64,000 nt of DNA from Pacificispira sp033344895 (GTDB lineage Bacteria > Pseudomonadota > Alphaproteobacteria > UBA8366 > Aestuariispiraceae): assembly GCA_965229685.1 (NCBI GenBank), contig OZ245920.1:3038001-3102000 (forward strand). Reading direction: 5' to 3'. The translations under genes and the position numbers were made by a program. A model generated the notes under the pieces. It was given only the letters and a program-made list of their open reading frames with translations. It was not told the origin of the DNA and ran no database searches. This document shows positions 16,788 through 25,639 of this stretch, piece after piece (within the stretch, counting starts at the first letter, position 1; each line of letters starts with the position of its first letter).

Positions 16788-17822
16788 CTAAACGCCACGA
16801 TCCGGCCAGGTGTCGTTGACCCGGTACCCTTCGGGCCACGGATCGTCCGGGTCCAGCATGTGCTGATGCGTCCCGGTGATCCAGGCGCGACCGCTGATTT
16901 CCGGCAGGATCGCAGGGCGCCCGCCGACAGTCGTGCGATCCGCGATCCGACCCGTGAACCGGGAGCCGATGATGGAACGGGCTGTAAAGCGCTGGCTTTC
17001 GTCCATCAGCCCGCGCGCCGCCAGCAGTGCCATTCTGGCCGAAACCGCGGTCCCGGTCGGGGAACGGTCGACCTTGCCGGGTTGAATGGCGACGGCGGAG
17101 CCTGCCTCGAACCCTTCCGCGGCCTCCTGTAGCGGTCCCGCGAAGAGGCAGAAGGAAATGTGCCGCCAGTCCGGATTGTCGGGATGGTCGAAACCAAGCT
17201 GCGCATTCGCCGCCGCGATGATCCGCGACCCCGTCCGGGCAATTTCCGCCGCTTCGCCTTCAACGATCTCGAATCCCAGTGCTGCGGCATCCACGACGAC
17301 GAAACTGTCCCCGCCAAAGGCGGTGTCGACCGTGAGTGAGCCCACCCCCTCGACCTCCAGGGGCGCATCCAGCTTACAGGCGAAAGACGGCAGGTTGCGC
17401 ACATGGATGCGCTGTGCCTTTCCGTCACGGCATTCGGCGCGCACCCGGATCAACCCGCCCGGCGCTTCCAATACCAGATGGGTTTCCGGTTCCGTCATTG
17501 GCACGATGCCACCATCCAGCAGCACGGTGGCAACACAGATCGAATTGGACCCCGACATGGGCGGTGTGTCTTCCGGCTCCATGATGATGAACCCCATTCG
17601 GGCGTCCGGATGCTTGGGCGGCACCAGCAGGTTCACGTGACGAAACACCCCACCGCGCGGCTCGTTCAGGACAAAGTTCCGCAATGTCCCGTCACGCGCG
17701 ATGAACCGGCTCTGGTCCCAAACGGTATCGCCGGGCGGGGGGGCCACACCGCCGACGATCACATCCCCGACCTCCCCTTCGGCGTGGCAGGAAATCACAT
17801 GAATTGTCTTGGCACTGCGCAT
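16788..17822 (-). CDS. Proline racemase superfamily protein, probable trans-3-hydroxy-L-proline dehydratase
   Basis: This 344-residue member of the proline racemase fold differs from racemases and epimerases at both catalytic positions. The first Cys is replaced by S90 (PPMSGSNSICV) and the second by T256 (DRSPTGTAVSA). Loss of the two-cysteine pair is typical of dehydratases and inconsistent with epimerisation. Trans-3-hydroxyproline dehydratases classically keep one Cys with Thr at the second site, so the Ser/Thr pair here needs testing. It is the last gene of the operon, 86 bp after a genuine two-cysteine epimerase, and probably broadens the operon to 3-hydroxyproline. The product would be pyrroline-2-carboxylate. 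Confidence 0.75.
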   Translation of the reverse strand: MRSAKTIHVISCHAEGEVGDVIVGGVAPPPGDTVWDQSRFIARDGTLRNFVLNEPRGGVFRHVNLLVPPKHPDARMGFIIMEPEDTPPMSGSNSICVATVLLDGGIVPMTEPETHLVLEAPGGLIRVRAECRDGKAQRIHVRNLPSFACKLDAPLEVEGVGSLTVDTAFGGDSFVVVDAAALGFEIVEGEAAEIARTGSRIIAAANAQLGFDHPDNPDWRHISFCLFAGPLQEAAEGFEAGSAVAIQPGKVDRSPTGTAVSARMALLAARGLMDESQRFTARSIIGSRFTGRIADRTTVGGRPAILPEISGRAWITGTHQHMLDPDDPWPEGYRVNDTWPDRGV

Positions 17823-17908
17823 TGTCTCTCCGTATCAGGACGGTAGGTGGGCCGATGGGCCGATTCTAAGGGCAATGCGCCCGTCGCGTCTCCCCACGGC
17901 AGGCGCCT

Positions 17909-18907
17909 TCAAATCACGACGAAACCATGCGCGAAGGGATCGCGGTCGTCGATCAGGATCGTATTGTACCCCGTGGTGCGCGCCCAGCCGGCAACGGAGG
18001 GCACGATTGCGGGGATGCCCGCGACCTCGGTCACCGCCTCGACACGGCCTTCGAAGGTCGAACCGATGATGCTCTCATGCACGAATGTACCACCCGGTTT
18101 CAGAACTCCCTGCGCGACGAGATGGGCCATCCTGGCGGATGTCCCGGTGCCGCAGGGCGACCGATCGATCGCCTTGTCGCCGTAGAAGACCGCATTGCGG
18201 CCGTCGCCGCCGACCGTCGGCACTCCGGTCCAGAGAACATGGCTGATGCCCTTGATCTCTGGATGGGACGGGTGCGCGATCTCGGCCGTCGCGTTCAAGG
18301 ATGCCCTGAGATGACGGCTCATCCCCACCAGCTCGCCGGCGGTGAAATCCGCCATGTCCCGGTATCCCGGCTGCGGCGTTACGATAGCGTAGAAGTTCCC
18401 GCCATAGCAGACATCGACGGTCAGCGCCCCGATACCAGGGACATCAGCCGTCACGCCCTTCGCCGCAACGAATGCAGGCACATTGGTCAGGCGGACCTTC
18501 TCGACAAAGCGGCCGTGCTGCTCATAGGTCACCGTCACCACCCCGGCCGGGGTATCCAGACGAACCTTTCCAGGCTCTCGCGGGTGGATCAGACCGTTCT
18601 CGATCCCCAGGGTGACGACCCCGATCGTGCCGTGACCGCACATTGGCAGGCACCCCGATGTTTCGATGTAGAGCACCGCGATATCGCAATCGTCCCGGGT
18701 CGGGGGGTACAGGATCGCGCCCGACATCTGGTCGTGACCGCGCGGTTCGAACATCAGGCCCGTGCGGATCCAGTCATACTCCGCCAGGAAATGCGCCCGC
18801 CGGTCGAGCATGCTTCGACCTTCCAGCGCGGGAACTGCGCCCGAAACGAGCCGGACCGGGTTGCCGCAGGTATGTCCGTCGATACAGAAATAGGTATGTT
18901 GCGCCAT
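17909..18907 (-). CDS. 4-hydroxyproline 2-epimerase
   Basis: This 332-residue proline racemase superfamily enzyme has both catalytic cysteines: C90 in CLPMCGHGTIG and C252 in DRSPCGTGTSARMA. Members with this pair next to a D-amino-acid oxidase-like flavoprotein convert trans-4-hydroxy-L-proline to cis-4-hydroxy-D-proline by two-base proton transfer. The ATG at 18907 (MAQHTYFCIDGHTCGNPVR, the usual family N-terminus) lies 11 bp after the flavoprotein gene. All three following steps of the pathway are encoded directly upstream, which makes 4-hydroxyproline more likely than proline as substrate. Confidence 0.9.
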   Translation of the reverse strand: MAQHTYFCIDGHTCGNPVRLVSGAVPALEGRSMLDRRAHFLAEYDWIRTGLMFEPRGHDQMSGAILYPPTRDDCDIAVLYIETSGCLPMCGHGTIGVVTLGIENGLIHPREPGKVRLDTPAGVVTVTYEQHGRFVEKVRLTNVPAFVAAKGVTADVPGIGALTVDVCYGGNFYAIVTPQPGYRDMADFTAGELVGMSRHLRASLNATAEIAHPSHPEIKGISHVLWTGVPTVGGDGRNAVFYGDKAIDRSPCGTGTSARMAHLVAQGVLKPGGTFVHESIIGSTFEGRVEAVTEVAGIPAIVPSVAGWARTTGYNTILIDDRDPFAHGFVVI

Positions 18908-18918
18908 GGCTGCCCTGT

Positions 18919-20175
18919 TCAGAAACGGGTGGGACGAAAAGGATGGAGGTTGATGGCCGGCGCACGGCCGGTGACCAGATCGGCAATCAGTTCCGCCGTG
19001 CCGGCCGATTGTGTCAGGCCCAGATGGCCGTGGCCGAAGGCATAGAAGACCCGGGAACTGGCCGGTGCGCATCCGATGACGGGAAGACTGTCCGGCAGGG
19101 ACGGACGAAACCCCATCCATTGTACCCCGCCATCGGTGACGAGATCGGGAAGGAACCTTTTGGCCCTGGCCAGCATCGCCGCGGCGCGCTGCATGCGCGG
19201 GGGCCTGGACAGCCCCCCCAGTTCCGCAGCCCCGCCGACCCGTACGCCATCGCCGATCCGGGAGACGACGAAACCATGATCCCCGAAGGTCAGATGGGTG
19301 CGCAGATCAAAGGCTCCCGCAGGCAGGGTCGTGTTGTATCCCCGCTCGGTCTCCAGGGGAATTCTGTCGCCGAGACTGCGTGCCAGTCTGTGTGACCAGG
19401 CCCCGGCGCAAAGGACGACATGCTCCGCCGACAGCATCCCACTGTCGGTGCGTATGGCCGCGCGGGTCTCCGACGGCAGGATTCCACAGACGTCGGCAGT
19501 CTCGACCCTGCCGCCGCGCGCGCGGAAGGTTTCGGCCAGGTGCGTGGTATAGACGAAGGGATCGGTGACGTTGAGCCAGTCCGGCGTATAGGTCGCATAC
19601 CGGAACGCTGACGACAGGCCCGGCTGAACCGCAGCGATCGCGTCCGCGCCCTCGAGGTGGTCGAAGGCGATGCCGAAGTCCCGCCGATAGGCCCAGCCCG
19701 GCAGGGCAGCCTGATACGACTGCCGCGATCCATAGAGCGCCAGTTGCCCTTCGCGCCGCAACAGCGTCTCCCCTCTGATATCCCGGATCAGGCGGTCGAG
19801 GCTGTCCATGCTGTGTCGGTTCAGGGACGCCTGTGCCAGCGTGCTGGCCGCAACGCGGTCGCGCCAACTTGCCCGCCAGAACCGCAACAGCCAGGGCAGG
19901 ATGGCGGGCAGGTAGCCTAATGGAATGCTGAGGGGCCCGTCCGGATCCAACAGCCATTTCGGCGCCTTGCGCAGAATTCCCGGGGATGCCAGCGGCAGCA
20001 CATCGCTGAAGGCGAAGGCCCCGGCATTGCCCCGGGACGCCTCCGCCGCGACGCCCTTTCGATCCAGCACCCGAACCGACAGCCCCCGCCCCTGCAGCGC
20101 CAACGCCACGGAAAGGCCCACGACCCCCGCCCCGATCACGATGACGTCCGGCGGCACTTCGCTTTCATCAGACAC
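18919..20175 (-). CDS. FAD-dependent D-hydroxyproline dehydrogenase (DadA/DAAO-like)
   Basis: This 418-residue flavoprotein has an N-terminal dinucleotide-binding motif (VIVIGAGVVGLSVALAL) and a C-terminal FAD-contact segment (VFYAFGHGHLGLTQSAG), both typical of D-amino acid dehydrogenases. In this operon it should oxidise cis-4-hydroxy-D-proline to 1-pyrroline-4-hydroxy-2-carboxylate, passing electrons to the respiratory chain or oxygen. It lies between the epimerase and the semialdehyde dehydrogenase genes with gaps of 11 and 21 bp. It is a single-chain enzyme, unlike the multi-subunit D-hydroxyproline dehydrogenases of some pseudomonads. Confidence 0.88.
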   Translation of the reverse strand: MSDESEVPPDVIVIGAGVVGLSVALALQGRGLSVRVLDRKGVAAEASRGNAGAFAFSDVLPLASPGILRKAPKWLLDPDGPLSIPLGYLPAILPWLLRFWRASWRDRVAASTLAQASLNRHSMDSLDRLIRDIRGETLLRREGQLALYGSRQSYQAALPGWAYRRDFGIAFDHLEGADAIAAVQPGLSSAFRYATYTPDWLNVTDPFVYTTHLAETFRARGGRVETADVCGILPSETRAAIRTDSGMLSAEHVVLCAGAWSHRLARSLGDRIPLETERGYNTTLPAGAFDLRTHLTFGDHGFVVSRIGDGVRVGGAAELGGLSRPPRMQRAAAMLARAKRFLPDLVTDGGVQWMGFRPSLPDSLPVIGCAPASSRVFYAFGHGHLGLTQSAGTAELIADLVTGRAPAINLHPFRPTRF

Positions 20176-20196
20176 GCAGGTTCATCCTTTTCGCGG

Positions 20197-21627
20197 CTAT
20201 GGCTGGGTGTAGGAAGTCTTCACACGGGTGAAGAACTCCGCTGCGTAACGCCCCTGTTCGCGTGGACCGAAACTGGACCCCTTCGTGCCGCCGAACGGTA
20301 CGTGATAATCAACCCCCGCCGTCGGCAGGTTCACCATGACCATGCCGGCTTGAGACGCCGCCTTGAAATGGGCGGCATGCTTCAGCGATGCCGTGCAGAT
20401 GCCGGCGGACAGACCGAATTCGGTATCGTTTGCGACGGCAAGGGCTTCGTCATAGTCCCGAACCCGGATGACGCTGGCGACCGGGCCAAAGACCTCCTCC
20501 CGATTGATCCGCATGTCATTCGTCGTATCGGTCACCAGGGCTGGCGCCATATAGAAGCCGTCATGCTTCAGGGTCCGCCTCTTTCCGCCCGCTACGGTAC
20601 CGCCGTCGTCCGCCGCGATTTCCAGATAGCGCAGGTTCTGTTCCATCTGGCGATCATCCACGACCGGACCGATCTGGGTTTCCGCCTCAAGCGCGTGTCC
20701 GACCTTCAGAGCTGCCATCCGGTCCGACAGGGCCGCGACGAACCGGTCGTAAATGCCCTCGGTCACGATCAGGCGCGACGACGCCGTGCAACGCTGCCCG
20801 GTGGAGAAGAAGGCGCCGTTCAGACTGGCGGCAACGGCGATATCCAGATCCGCGTCATCCAGGACAACCATCGGATTCTTGCCGCCCATCTCGAGCTGCA
20901 GTTTCTTCATCGTGACGCCGCAATCGGCGGCAATGGACCGGCCTGTCGCGACGGAGCCGGTGAACGAGATTGCATCGACCTTTGCGCTGTCGATCATCCG
21001 CCTTCCGACGACCGAACCTTTGCCGATCACCAGGTTGAAAACCCCATCCGGCAGGCCCGAGCGCGACAGGACCTCCGCCAGGGCATGGGCCGAAGCCGGC
21101 ACCAGTTCCGCAGGTTTCAGCACGACAGCATTGCCGAAGGCCAGTGCCGGCGCGGTCTTCCAGGCCGGGATGGCGATCGGGAAGTTCCAGGGCGTGATCA
21201 GCCCAACCACACCGACCGGCCATCGGGTGACCTCCACCCCGACGCCGGGCCGGACGGAGGCGAGGATGTCCCCTGACTGGCGCAGGGCCTCGCCGGCGAA
21301 GAACTTGAATATCTGTCCGGCGCGAGCCGCCTCGCCGATCCCTTCGGCCAGGGTCTTGCCTTCCTCCCGGGAGAGCAACCGGCCAAGTTCCTCCTTTCGG
21401 GCCAGAATTTCCGACCCGACGAAATCCAGCACATCGAACCGCTGCTGCGGCGTGCTGGCGGCCCAGACCGACGCCGCGTCACGGGCTGCGTCAATCGCCC
21501 GGTCCATATCCCCGGTCTCCGCCTGCGCGGCATGGCCCAGGATGTCGGAAATGTCGGACGGGTTCACATTGGGAATACCGCCACCTGACGCCACCCATTC
21601 ACCCGCGATGAAACTGCGATAGTCCAT
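20197..21627 (-). CDS. 2-oxoglutarate semialdehyde (2,5-dioxopentanoate) dehydrogenase
   Basis: This 476-residue aldehyde dehydrogenase has general base E246 (LEMGGKNP) and nucleophile C280 (FSTGQRCTASS), plus the N in TPWNFP (N148). Length and motifs match the class that oxidises 2-oxoglutarate semialdehyde to 2-oxoglutarate with NAD(P). This is the last step of hydroxyproline catabolism, matching its place between the flavoprotein and the deaminase genes. Specificity is inferred from context. Confidence 0.88.
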   Translation of the reverse strand: MDYRSFIAGEWVASGGGIPNVNPSDISDILGHAAQAETGDMDRAIDAARDAASVWAASTPQQRFDVLDFVGSEILARKEELGRLLSREEGKTLAEGIGEAARAGQIFKFFAGEALRQSGDILASVRPGVGVEVTRWPVGVVGLITPWNFPIAIPAWKTAPALAFGNAVVLKPAELVPASAHALAEVLSRSGLPDGVFNLVIGKGSVVGRRMIDSAKVDAISFTGSVATGRSIAADCGVTMKKLQLEMGGKNPMVVLDDADLDIAVAASLNGAFFSTGQRCTASSRLIVTEGIYDRFVAALSDRMAALKVGHALEAETQIGPVVDDRQMEQNLRYLEIAADDGGTVAGGKRRTLKHDGFYMAPALVTDTTNDMRINREEVFGPVASVIRVRDYDEALAVANDTEFGLSAGICTASLKHAAHFKAASQAGMVMVNLPTAGVDYHVPFGGTKGSSFGPREQGRYAAEFFTRVKTSYTQP

Positions 21628-21641
21628 CTGACGCCCCCCGG

Positions 21642-22535
21642 TCAGTATTTCGAGAGATCGGGACGGGTGGCGATGGCATCTCGCACGATCTTTTCGACCC
21701 GTTGCCGGTGAGCGCCCCTGAGCGGCTGTCGCGGCATCCTGACATGCTCGGTCGAGCCCAGTTCGATGGCCTCCGCCAGCTTGATCTGCTGCACCAGATA
21801 GGTGGAGACATCGAGGTCGAGCAGTGGCCGGAACCAGCGGTAGATTTCCCGTGCCTCATCAATGCGGCCGGCCTGAACCAGGTCGTAAATCTTCACGTTT
21901 TCACGGGGGAAGGCCACGACCAGCCCCGCGACCCAGCCGACGGCGCCCATCAGCAGCGCCTCAAGCCCCAGATTGTCGACCCCGGTCAGCACGGAATAAC
22001 GGTCGCCCAGAAGATTGATGATCTCCGTCGTCCGGCGGATGTCGTCGGAGCTTTCCTTGACCGCCACCATCAGCGGTTCGTCGGCCAGTTCGGCCATTAT
22101 TTCCGGCGTCACATCGACACGGTAGCCGACCCGATTCGAATAGATCATGACCGGCAGGCCGCCCGCCCGCGCGATGGCGCGCAGGTTCGCGACCGTCTCG
22201 TCCCGGTCCGTGTGATAGATCGGGGACGGCACGACCATCAGTCCGTCGGCACCGGCCCTGGCCGCCTTTTCCGCCAGGATGCAGGCCTCCCGAGTGCCGG
22301 GTTCCGAAACAGTCATCAGGGCCGGCTTGGCCCCGGTCGCCTGCTTGCAGAGTTTCAGAACCTCGATCCGCTCCTCATGGCTCAGCATATTGCCTTCGCC
22401 CAGGGTGCCGCAGGCGATCAGTCCGTGACAGCCGGCCTCCATCTGGTAGCTGAAGCAGCGTTCCATTTCGGCATGATCCAGGGCACCGTCGGCGGTGAAC
22501 TTCGTCGTGACGGCCGGGATGATTCCCTTCCACAT
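21642..22535 (-). CDS. DHDPS-family 1-pyrroline-4-hydroxy-2-carboxylate deaminase
   Basis: This 297-residue TIM-barrel protein of the dihydrodipicolinate synthase/N-acetylneuraminate lyase family has Schiff-base lysine K160 (MVAVKESSDD), Y132 in MIYSNRVGY and GTLGEGNML in place of the usual GTTGE. Within hydroxyproline clusters this family carries out dehydration and deamination of 1-pyrroline-4-hydroxy-2-carboxylate to 2-oxoglutarate semialdehyde. No lysine-synthesis genes are nearby. The flanking semialdehyde dehydrogenase and flavoprotein fit the role. Confidence 0.85.
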   Translation of the reverse strand: MWKGIIPAVTTKFTADGALDHAEMERCFSYQMEAGCHGLIACGTLGEGNMLSHEERIEVLKLCKQATGAKPALMTVSEPGTREACILAEKAARAGADGLMVVPSPIYHTDRDETVANLRAIARAGGLPVMIYSNRVGYRVDVTPEIMAELADEPLMVAVKESSDDIRRTTEIINLLGDRYSVLTGVDNLGLEALLMGAVGWVAGLVVAFPRENVKIYDLVQAGRIDEAREIYRWFRPLLDLDVSTYLVQQIKLAEAIELGSTEHVRMPRQPLRGAHRQRVEKIVRDAIATRPDLSKY

Positions 22536-22567
22536 GGTCAGATTCCTTATCTATGAATGGTGGGGGG

Positions 22568-23299
22568 TTAGCGGACCTTGGCGAGGAACCGCCGGGTCTT
22601 GTCGGATTGGGGGTCGCCGAAGATCTGCGACGGCGGACCGATTTCCTCCATCACGCCGTCGTGGAAATAGGCGACCCGGTCCGACACATCGCGCGCGAAG
22701 CCCATTTCATGGGTCACGCAGATCATCGTCATGCCCTCGCGGGCCAGCAGGCGCATGGTGTCCAGTACCTCGCCCACCAGTTCCGGATCCAGCGCCGACG
22801 TCGCCTCGTCGAACAGCATGTATCCGGGTTCCATCGCCAACGCCCGGGCGATGGCCAGGCGCTGCTGCTGCCCGCCGGAAAGCGCGTTGGGATAGACGTC
22901 GCGTTTATCGATCAATCCGACATGTTCAAGCTGACGCTCCGCCACCGTCACGGCATCGGCCCGCGTCAGCTTGCGAACGATCCGGGGGGCCAGGGCCACG
23001 TTCTCAAGTACAGTCAGGTGCGGGAAGCTGTTCCATTGCTGAAAGACCATCCCCAGATTCTGGCGCAGGGTGTTGAGGTCGGTCCCTTTGGCGTGCACAT
23101 CCACGCCGTCCACGGTGATCCGCCCGTCCTGGATCGCCTCCAGTCCGTTGATGCAGTACAGCAGGGTCGACTTGCCGGAGCCGGACGCGCCGATGACGCT
23201 CAGCACTTCCCCCCTGGTCACGGTCAGGTCGATGCCCTTCAGAACCTCCAGCGGACCGAAACTCTTGCGCAGGCCTTCGATCTGAATCATTGGCTCCAC
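22568..23299 (-). CDS. Amino-acid ABC transporter ATP-binding protein
   Basis: This 243-residue ATPase of the polar amino-acid uptake type (GlnQ/HisP) has a Walker A (GASGSGKST near 37), Q-loop (VFQQWNSFPH), signature motif (LSGGQQQRLAIARAL), Walker B (YMLFDEATSALD) and H-loop (THEMGFA). It overlaps the adjacent permease gene by 13 bp. It powers the permeases at 23287 and 23964 with the binding protein at 24688. As part of the catabolic operon the expected cargo is hydroxyproline or its betaine. Confidence 0.93.
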   Translation of the reverse strand: MEPMIQIEGLRKSFGPLEVLKGIDLTVTRGEVLSVIGASGSGKSTLLYCINGLEAIQDGRITVDGVDVHAKGTDLNTLRQNLGMVFQQWNSFPHLTVLENVALAPRIVRKLTRADAVTVAERQLEHVGLIDKRDVYPNALSGGQQQRLAIARALAMEPGYMLFDEATSALDPELVGEVLDTMRLLAREGMTMICVTHEMGFARDVSDRVAYFHDGVMEEIGPPSQIFGDPQSDKTRRFLAKVR

Positions 23300-23949
23300 C
23301 TCTCTTCAAGCCGCGCGGCATAGCGCGATACGGGATAGGACAGGGCGAAGTAGAACGCGCCCGCCAGGGTGAGGATCAGGAACGGTTCCTGAGTACGGGT
23401 GATCAGGATCTGCGAGGCCTTCAGCAGTTCGACATAGCCCAGCACTGAAACCAGGGCGCTGTCCTTCATGACGCTGAGGGCGACGCCGACCCAGGCGGGC
23501 AGCACGGCACGAAGGCCGATGGGCCAGACAACGTGGCGCATATCCTGCCAGTAGCTCATGCCCAGACTGCGCGCCGCCCGCCGCATCGGCTGACCGACCG
23601 CTTCGATCCCGCCGCGCGCCACATTGGCCACCAGCGCCGCGGTGTAGACGGTCAACACGATGGCACCGGACAGAAACGGATCGAGCGCAAGGCCGACGAT
23701 GGGGGCGAAATTGTAGAACAGCACCAGTTGAATGATCAGCGGCACGGACCGGAATACATCCAGCACCGGGGCCAGCACCAGCGCCCCCCACAGCCGGCCC
23801 GCGCTCAGCATCCAGCCCAAGCCTGTGCCCAGCACCGTCCCGAAGCCGATTGCGACCGAAGAAATCAACAGGGTCCGGCCCGCCGCCTCCGCCAGGAACA
23901 GAAGGTCCTGGGGCTTGAAGCCGGAAAAGAAACTGATTGTCGGTTCCAT
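23287..23949 (-). CDS. Amino-acid ABC transporter permease (second)
   Basis: This 220-residue protein of the HisMQ/GlnP type has about five membrane helices and an EAA loop recognisable as GGIEAVGQPMRRAARSLGMS, which contacts the ATPase. It pairs with the other permease 14 bp upstream to form the membrane channel. Both fit a heterodimeric polar amino-acid importer. Confidence 0.92.
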   Translation of the reverse strand: MEPTISFFSGFKPQDLLFLAEAAGRTLLISSVAIGFGTVLGTGLGWMLSAGRLWGALVLAPVLDVFRSVPLIIQLVLFYNFAPIVGLALDPFLSGAIVLTVYTAALVANVARGGIEAVGQPMRRAARSLGMSYWQDMRHVVWPIGLRAVLPAWVGVALSVMKDSALVSVLGYVELLKASQILITRTQEPFLILTLAGAFYFALSYPVSRYAARLEERWSQ

Positions 23950-23963
23950 GTTCTGTCCCCCCT

Positions 23964-24623
23964 TCAGTACCGAAACAGGCGATGGGAGAGCAGCCGCGCC
24001 GAGCCGAGAATGAGCTTCACGATCGCGTAATAGATCACCGCCGTAATCGCGAAATATTCGAAGATCCGGAAGGTCCTGGAGGCGGAGAACTGGGTTTCCC
24101 CCGTCAGTTCCCGGAACCCGACCAGCATGCCGAGCGACGACATCAGGACGGCCCAGACCATCTGGTTGGTCATCGGGTGATAGACGATGCGCAGGACCTG
24201 AGGGATGACGATGCGGGTATAGGTCTGGATCGCCGTCATGCCGAGACTGCGGGCCGCGCGAAGTTGGGTCGTCGGGATTGCCTGGATGCCACCGCGGAAA
24301 TTCTCCGCCAGATAGCCGGCATTGTTAAAGCTGAGCGCCGACAGCACGATCATGTAGGGGCTGAGGTGCAGCCCGAACGCCCCGAGCCCGAAGCCGAAGA
24401 AGAACAGCTGGAACAGGGCTGGCGTGTTGCGGGCCAGCTCGATCCAGACGCCTGCAACCCGGCAAGGCAGCCCGTGGGTGTATGTCCGCAGCAGTGCCAA
24501 AGTCAGGCCGAAGGCAATGCCCAACAGCATCGACAGAACCGCGACCTCCAGTGTCAGCAAGCCCGCACTGAGCAGTTGCGACAGGTCCCGAAAGACCGGT
24601 CGCCAGTGAAATGTATAATCCAT
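23964..24623 (-). CDS. Amino-acid ABC transporter permease (first)
   Basis: This 219-residue permease has about five membrane helices and an EAA loop at GGIQAIPTTQLRAARSLGM. An N-terminal segment MDYTFHWRPVFRDLSQLLSAG matches the family. It is separated from the binding-protein gene by 64 bp that contain a strong hairpin, and is followed closely by the second permease. Confidence 0.92.
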   Translation of the reverse strand: MDYTFHWRPVFRDLSQLLSAGLLTLEVAVLSMLLGIAFGLTLALLRTYTHGLPCRVAGVWIELARNTPALFQLFFFGFGLGAFGLHLSPYMIVLSALSFNNAGYLAENFRGGIQAIPTTQLRAARSLGMTAIQTYTRIVIPQVLRIVYHPMTNQMVWAVLMSSLGMLVGFRELTGETQFSASRTFRIFEYFAITAVIYYAIVKLILGSARLLSHRLFRY

Positions 24624-24637
24624 GGGAAATTCCTAGG

Positions 24638-24679
24638 CCGGTCGCGGCCGGCGCCATCCCTGCGGGATGCGCCGACCGG
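24638..24679 (-). other. Intergenic hairpin between ABC binding-protein gene and permease gene
   Basis: The outer arms CCGGTCG (24638-24644) and CGACCGG (24673-24679) pair perfectly. Inside, GGCGCCATCCC and GGGATGCGCC pair with one bulge around a TGC loop. It fills almost the whole gap 3' of the binding-protein gene. No T-run follows. A role in mRNA stability or partial termination is likely, giving excess binding protein. Confidence 0.55.
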
Positions 24680-24687
24680 ACATGGCG

Positions 24688-25491
24688 TCAGTACATCACG
24701 CCGGGAATGCGAAGTTCCGGCGCATCACCGCCGACATACTGCCCCCAGAGTTCCGCATAACGGCCCGACCGCACCTGGTGGGTAACGAAGAGGTTGAGGT
24801 AGTTGATCCAGGACACGTCCTTGCGCGGACCGACGACCGACGTGTAGTCCGTGGTCCACGGCATGCGCGGCCCGGCAATGACATTGTCGTACTGTTCCGT
24901 TACCGGCCGAACGGCAGTGTTGGTGGTGATACCGACATCGGCCTTGCCCTGAGCAACCGCCAGGAAGACCTCGTTTTCGGACTGATAGCCCTGATACAGG
25001 TCTTCCGTGCCCCATTCCCGGGCGTATTTCAGGAATTCCTGTTCCGGCACGGTTCCGACGGCGGCAGCGACCTTCTTCCCCTTCAGGTCCTCGAAGCTCT
25101 CGACACCGCTATCAGCCCCGACCACCGCCTGCGCGTAATAGATCGCGTACGGAATGGTGAATCCGACCGTCTTGGCCCGCTCCAGCGAATCCGAGGTGGC
25201 GCCGAATACGACATCGGCACGATTGGTAACGATCACCGGGAGGCGTTCCGCCCAGGTAACCGGCAGGATCTCGGCATCGACATCCAGGGCTTTCGCCAGA
25301 TCGCGGCAATACTCCACGTCGAACCCGGCCGGTTCATTGTTCCCGTCGCGATAGCCGATCGGCGGGAAGTCCAGCACCACGCCGCAGCGCAGCGTTCCCG
25401 CATTGATCACGTCATCCAGCTTGTCGGCCTGCGCCGGCAGCGCGACACCCAACATCAAGGCGCCCGCCAGCGCCAGTTTCCCGAACTTCAT
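24688..25491 (-). CDS. Periplasmic amino-acid-binding protein of ABC transporter
   Basis: This 267-residue family-3 solute-binding protein has a signal peptide (MKFGKLALAGALMLGVALPAQA-D). A lobe 1 start DVINAGTLRCGVVLDFPPIGYRD, the ligand-binding FDVEYCRDLAKAL segment and GATSDSLERAKTVGFTIPY follow. It is the first gene of the nine-gene operon. An FCD-type operator palindrome lies about 65 bp upstream of its start. The ligand is inferred to be hydroxyproline or a methylated derivative. Confidence 0.92.
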   Translation of the reverse strand: MKFGKLALAGALMLGVALPAQADKLDDVINAGTLRCGVVLDFPPIGYRDGNNEPAGFDVEYCRDLAKALDVDAEILPVTWAERLPVIVTNRADVVFGATSDSLERAKTVGFTIPYAIYYAQAVVGADSGVESFEDLKGKKVAAAVGTVPEQEFLKYAREWGTEDLYQGYQSENEVFLAVAQGKADVGITTNTAVRPVTEQYDNVIAGPRMPWTTDYTSVVGPRKDVSWINYLNLFVTHQVRSGRYAELWGQYVGGDAPELRIPGVMY

Positions 25492-25555
25492 CGATTTCCT
25501 CCCTGATTTAGGTCTTTACGCGAGGTTCCCCCTCGAACGGCAAAATGGATAACGT

Positions 25556-25571
25556 ATATTGGATCCAATAT
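25556..25571. promoter_or_regulatory. 16-bp palindrome, operator for the hydroxyproline-operon GntR regulator
   Basis: ATATTGGATCCAATAT is a perfect palindrome in the 148-bp divergent gap between the ABC binding-protein gene and the GntR gene. FCD-type GntR regulators bind such sites. It lies 65 bp from the operon start and 69 bp from the regulator start, where it could control both. It overlaps a TTG that could extend the GntR frame, which supports the later GTG start for that gene. Confidence 0.65.
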
Positions 25572-25639
25572 GCAATATAAAAATCTGGAAGGGGCGACGC
25601 GAATTTGCGAGTCTGGATTTCCGGCAATTGGAGGACAGC

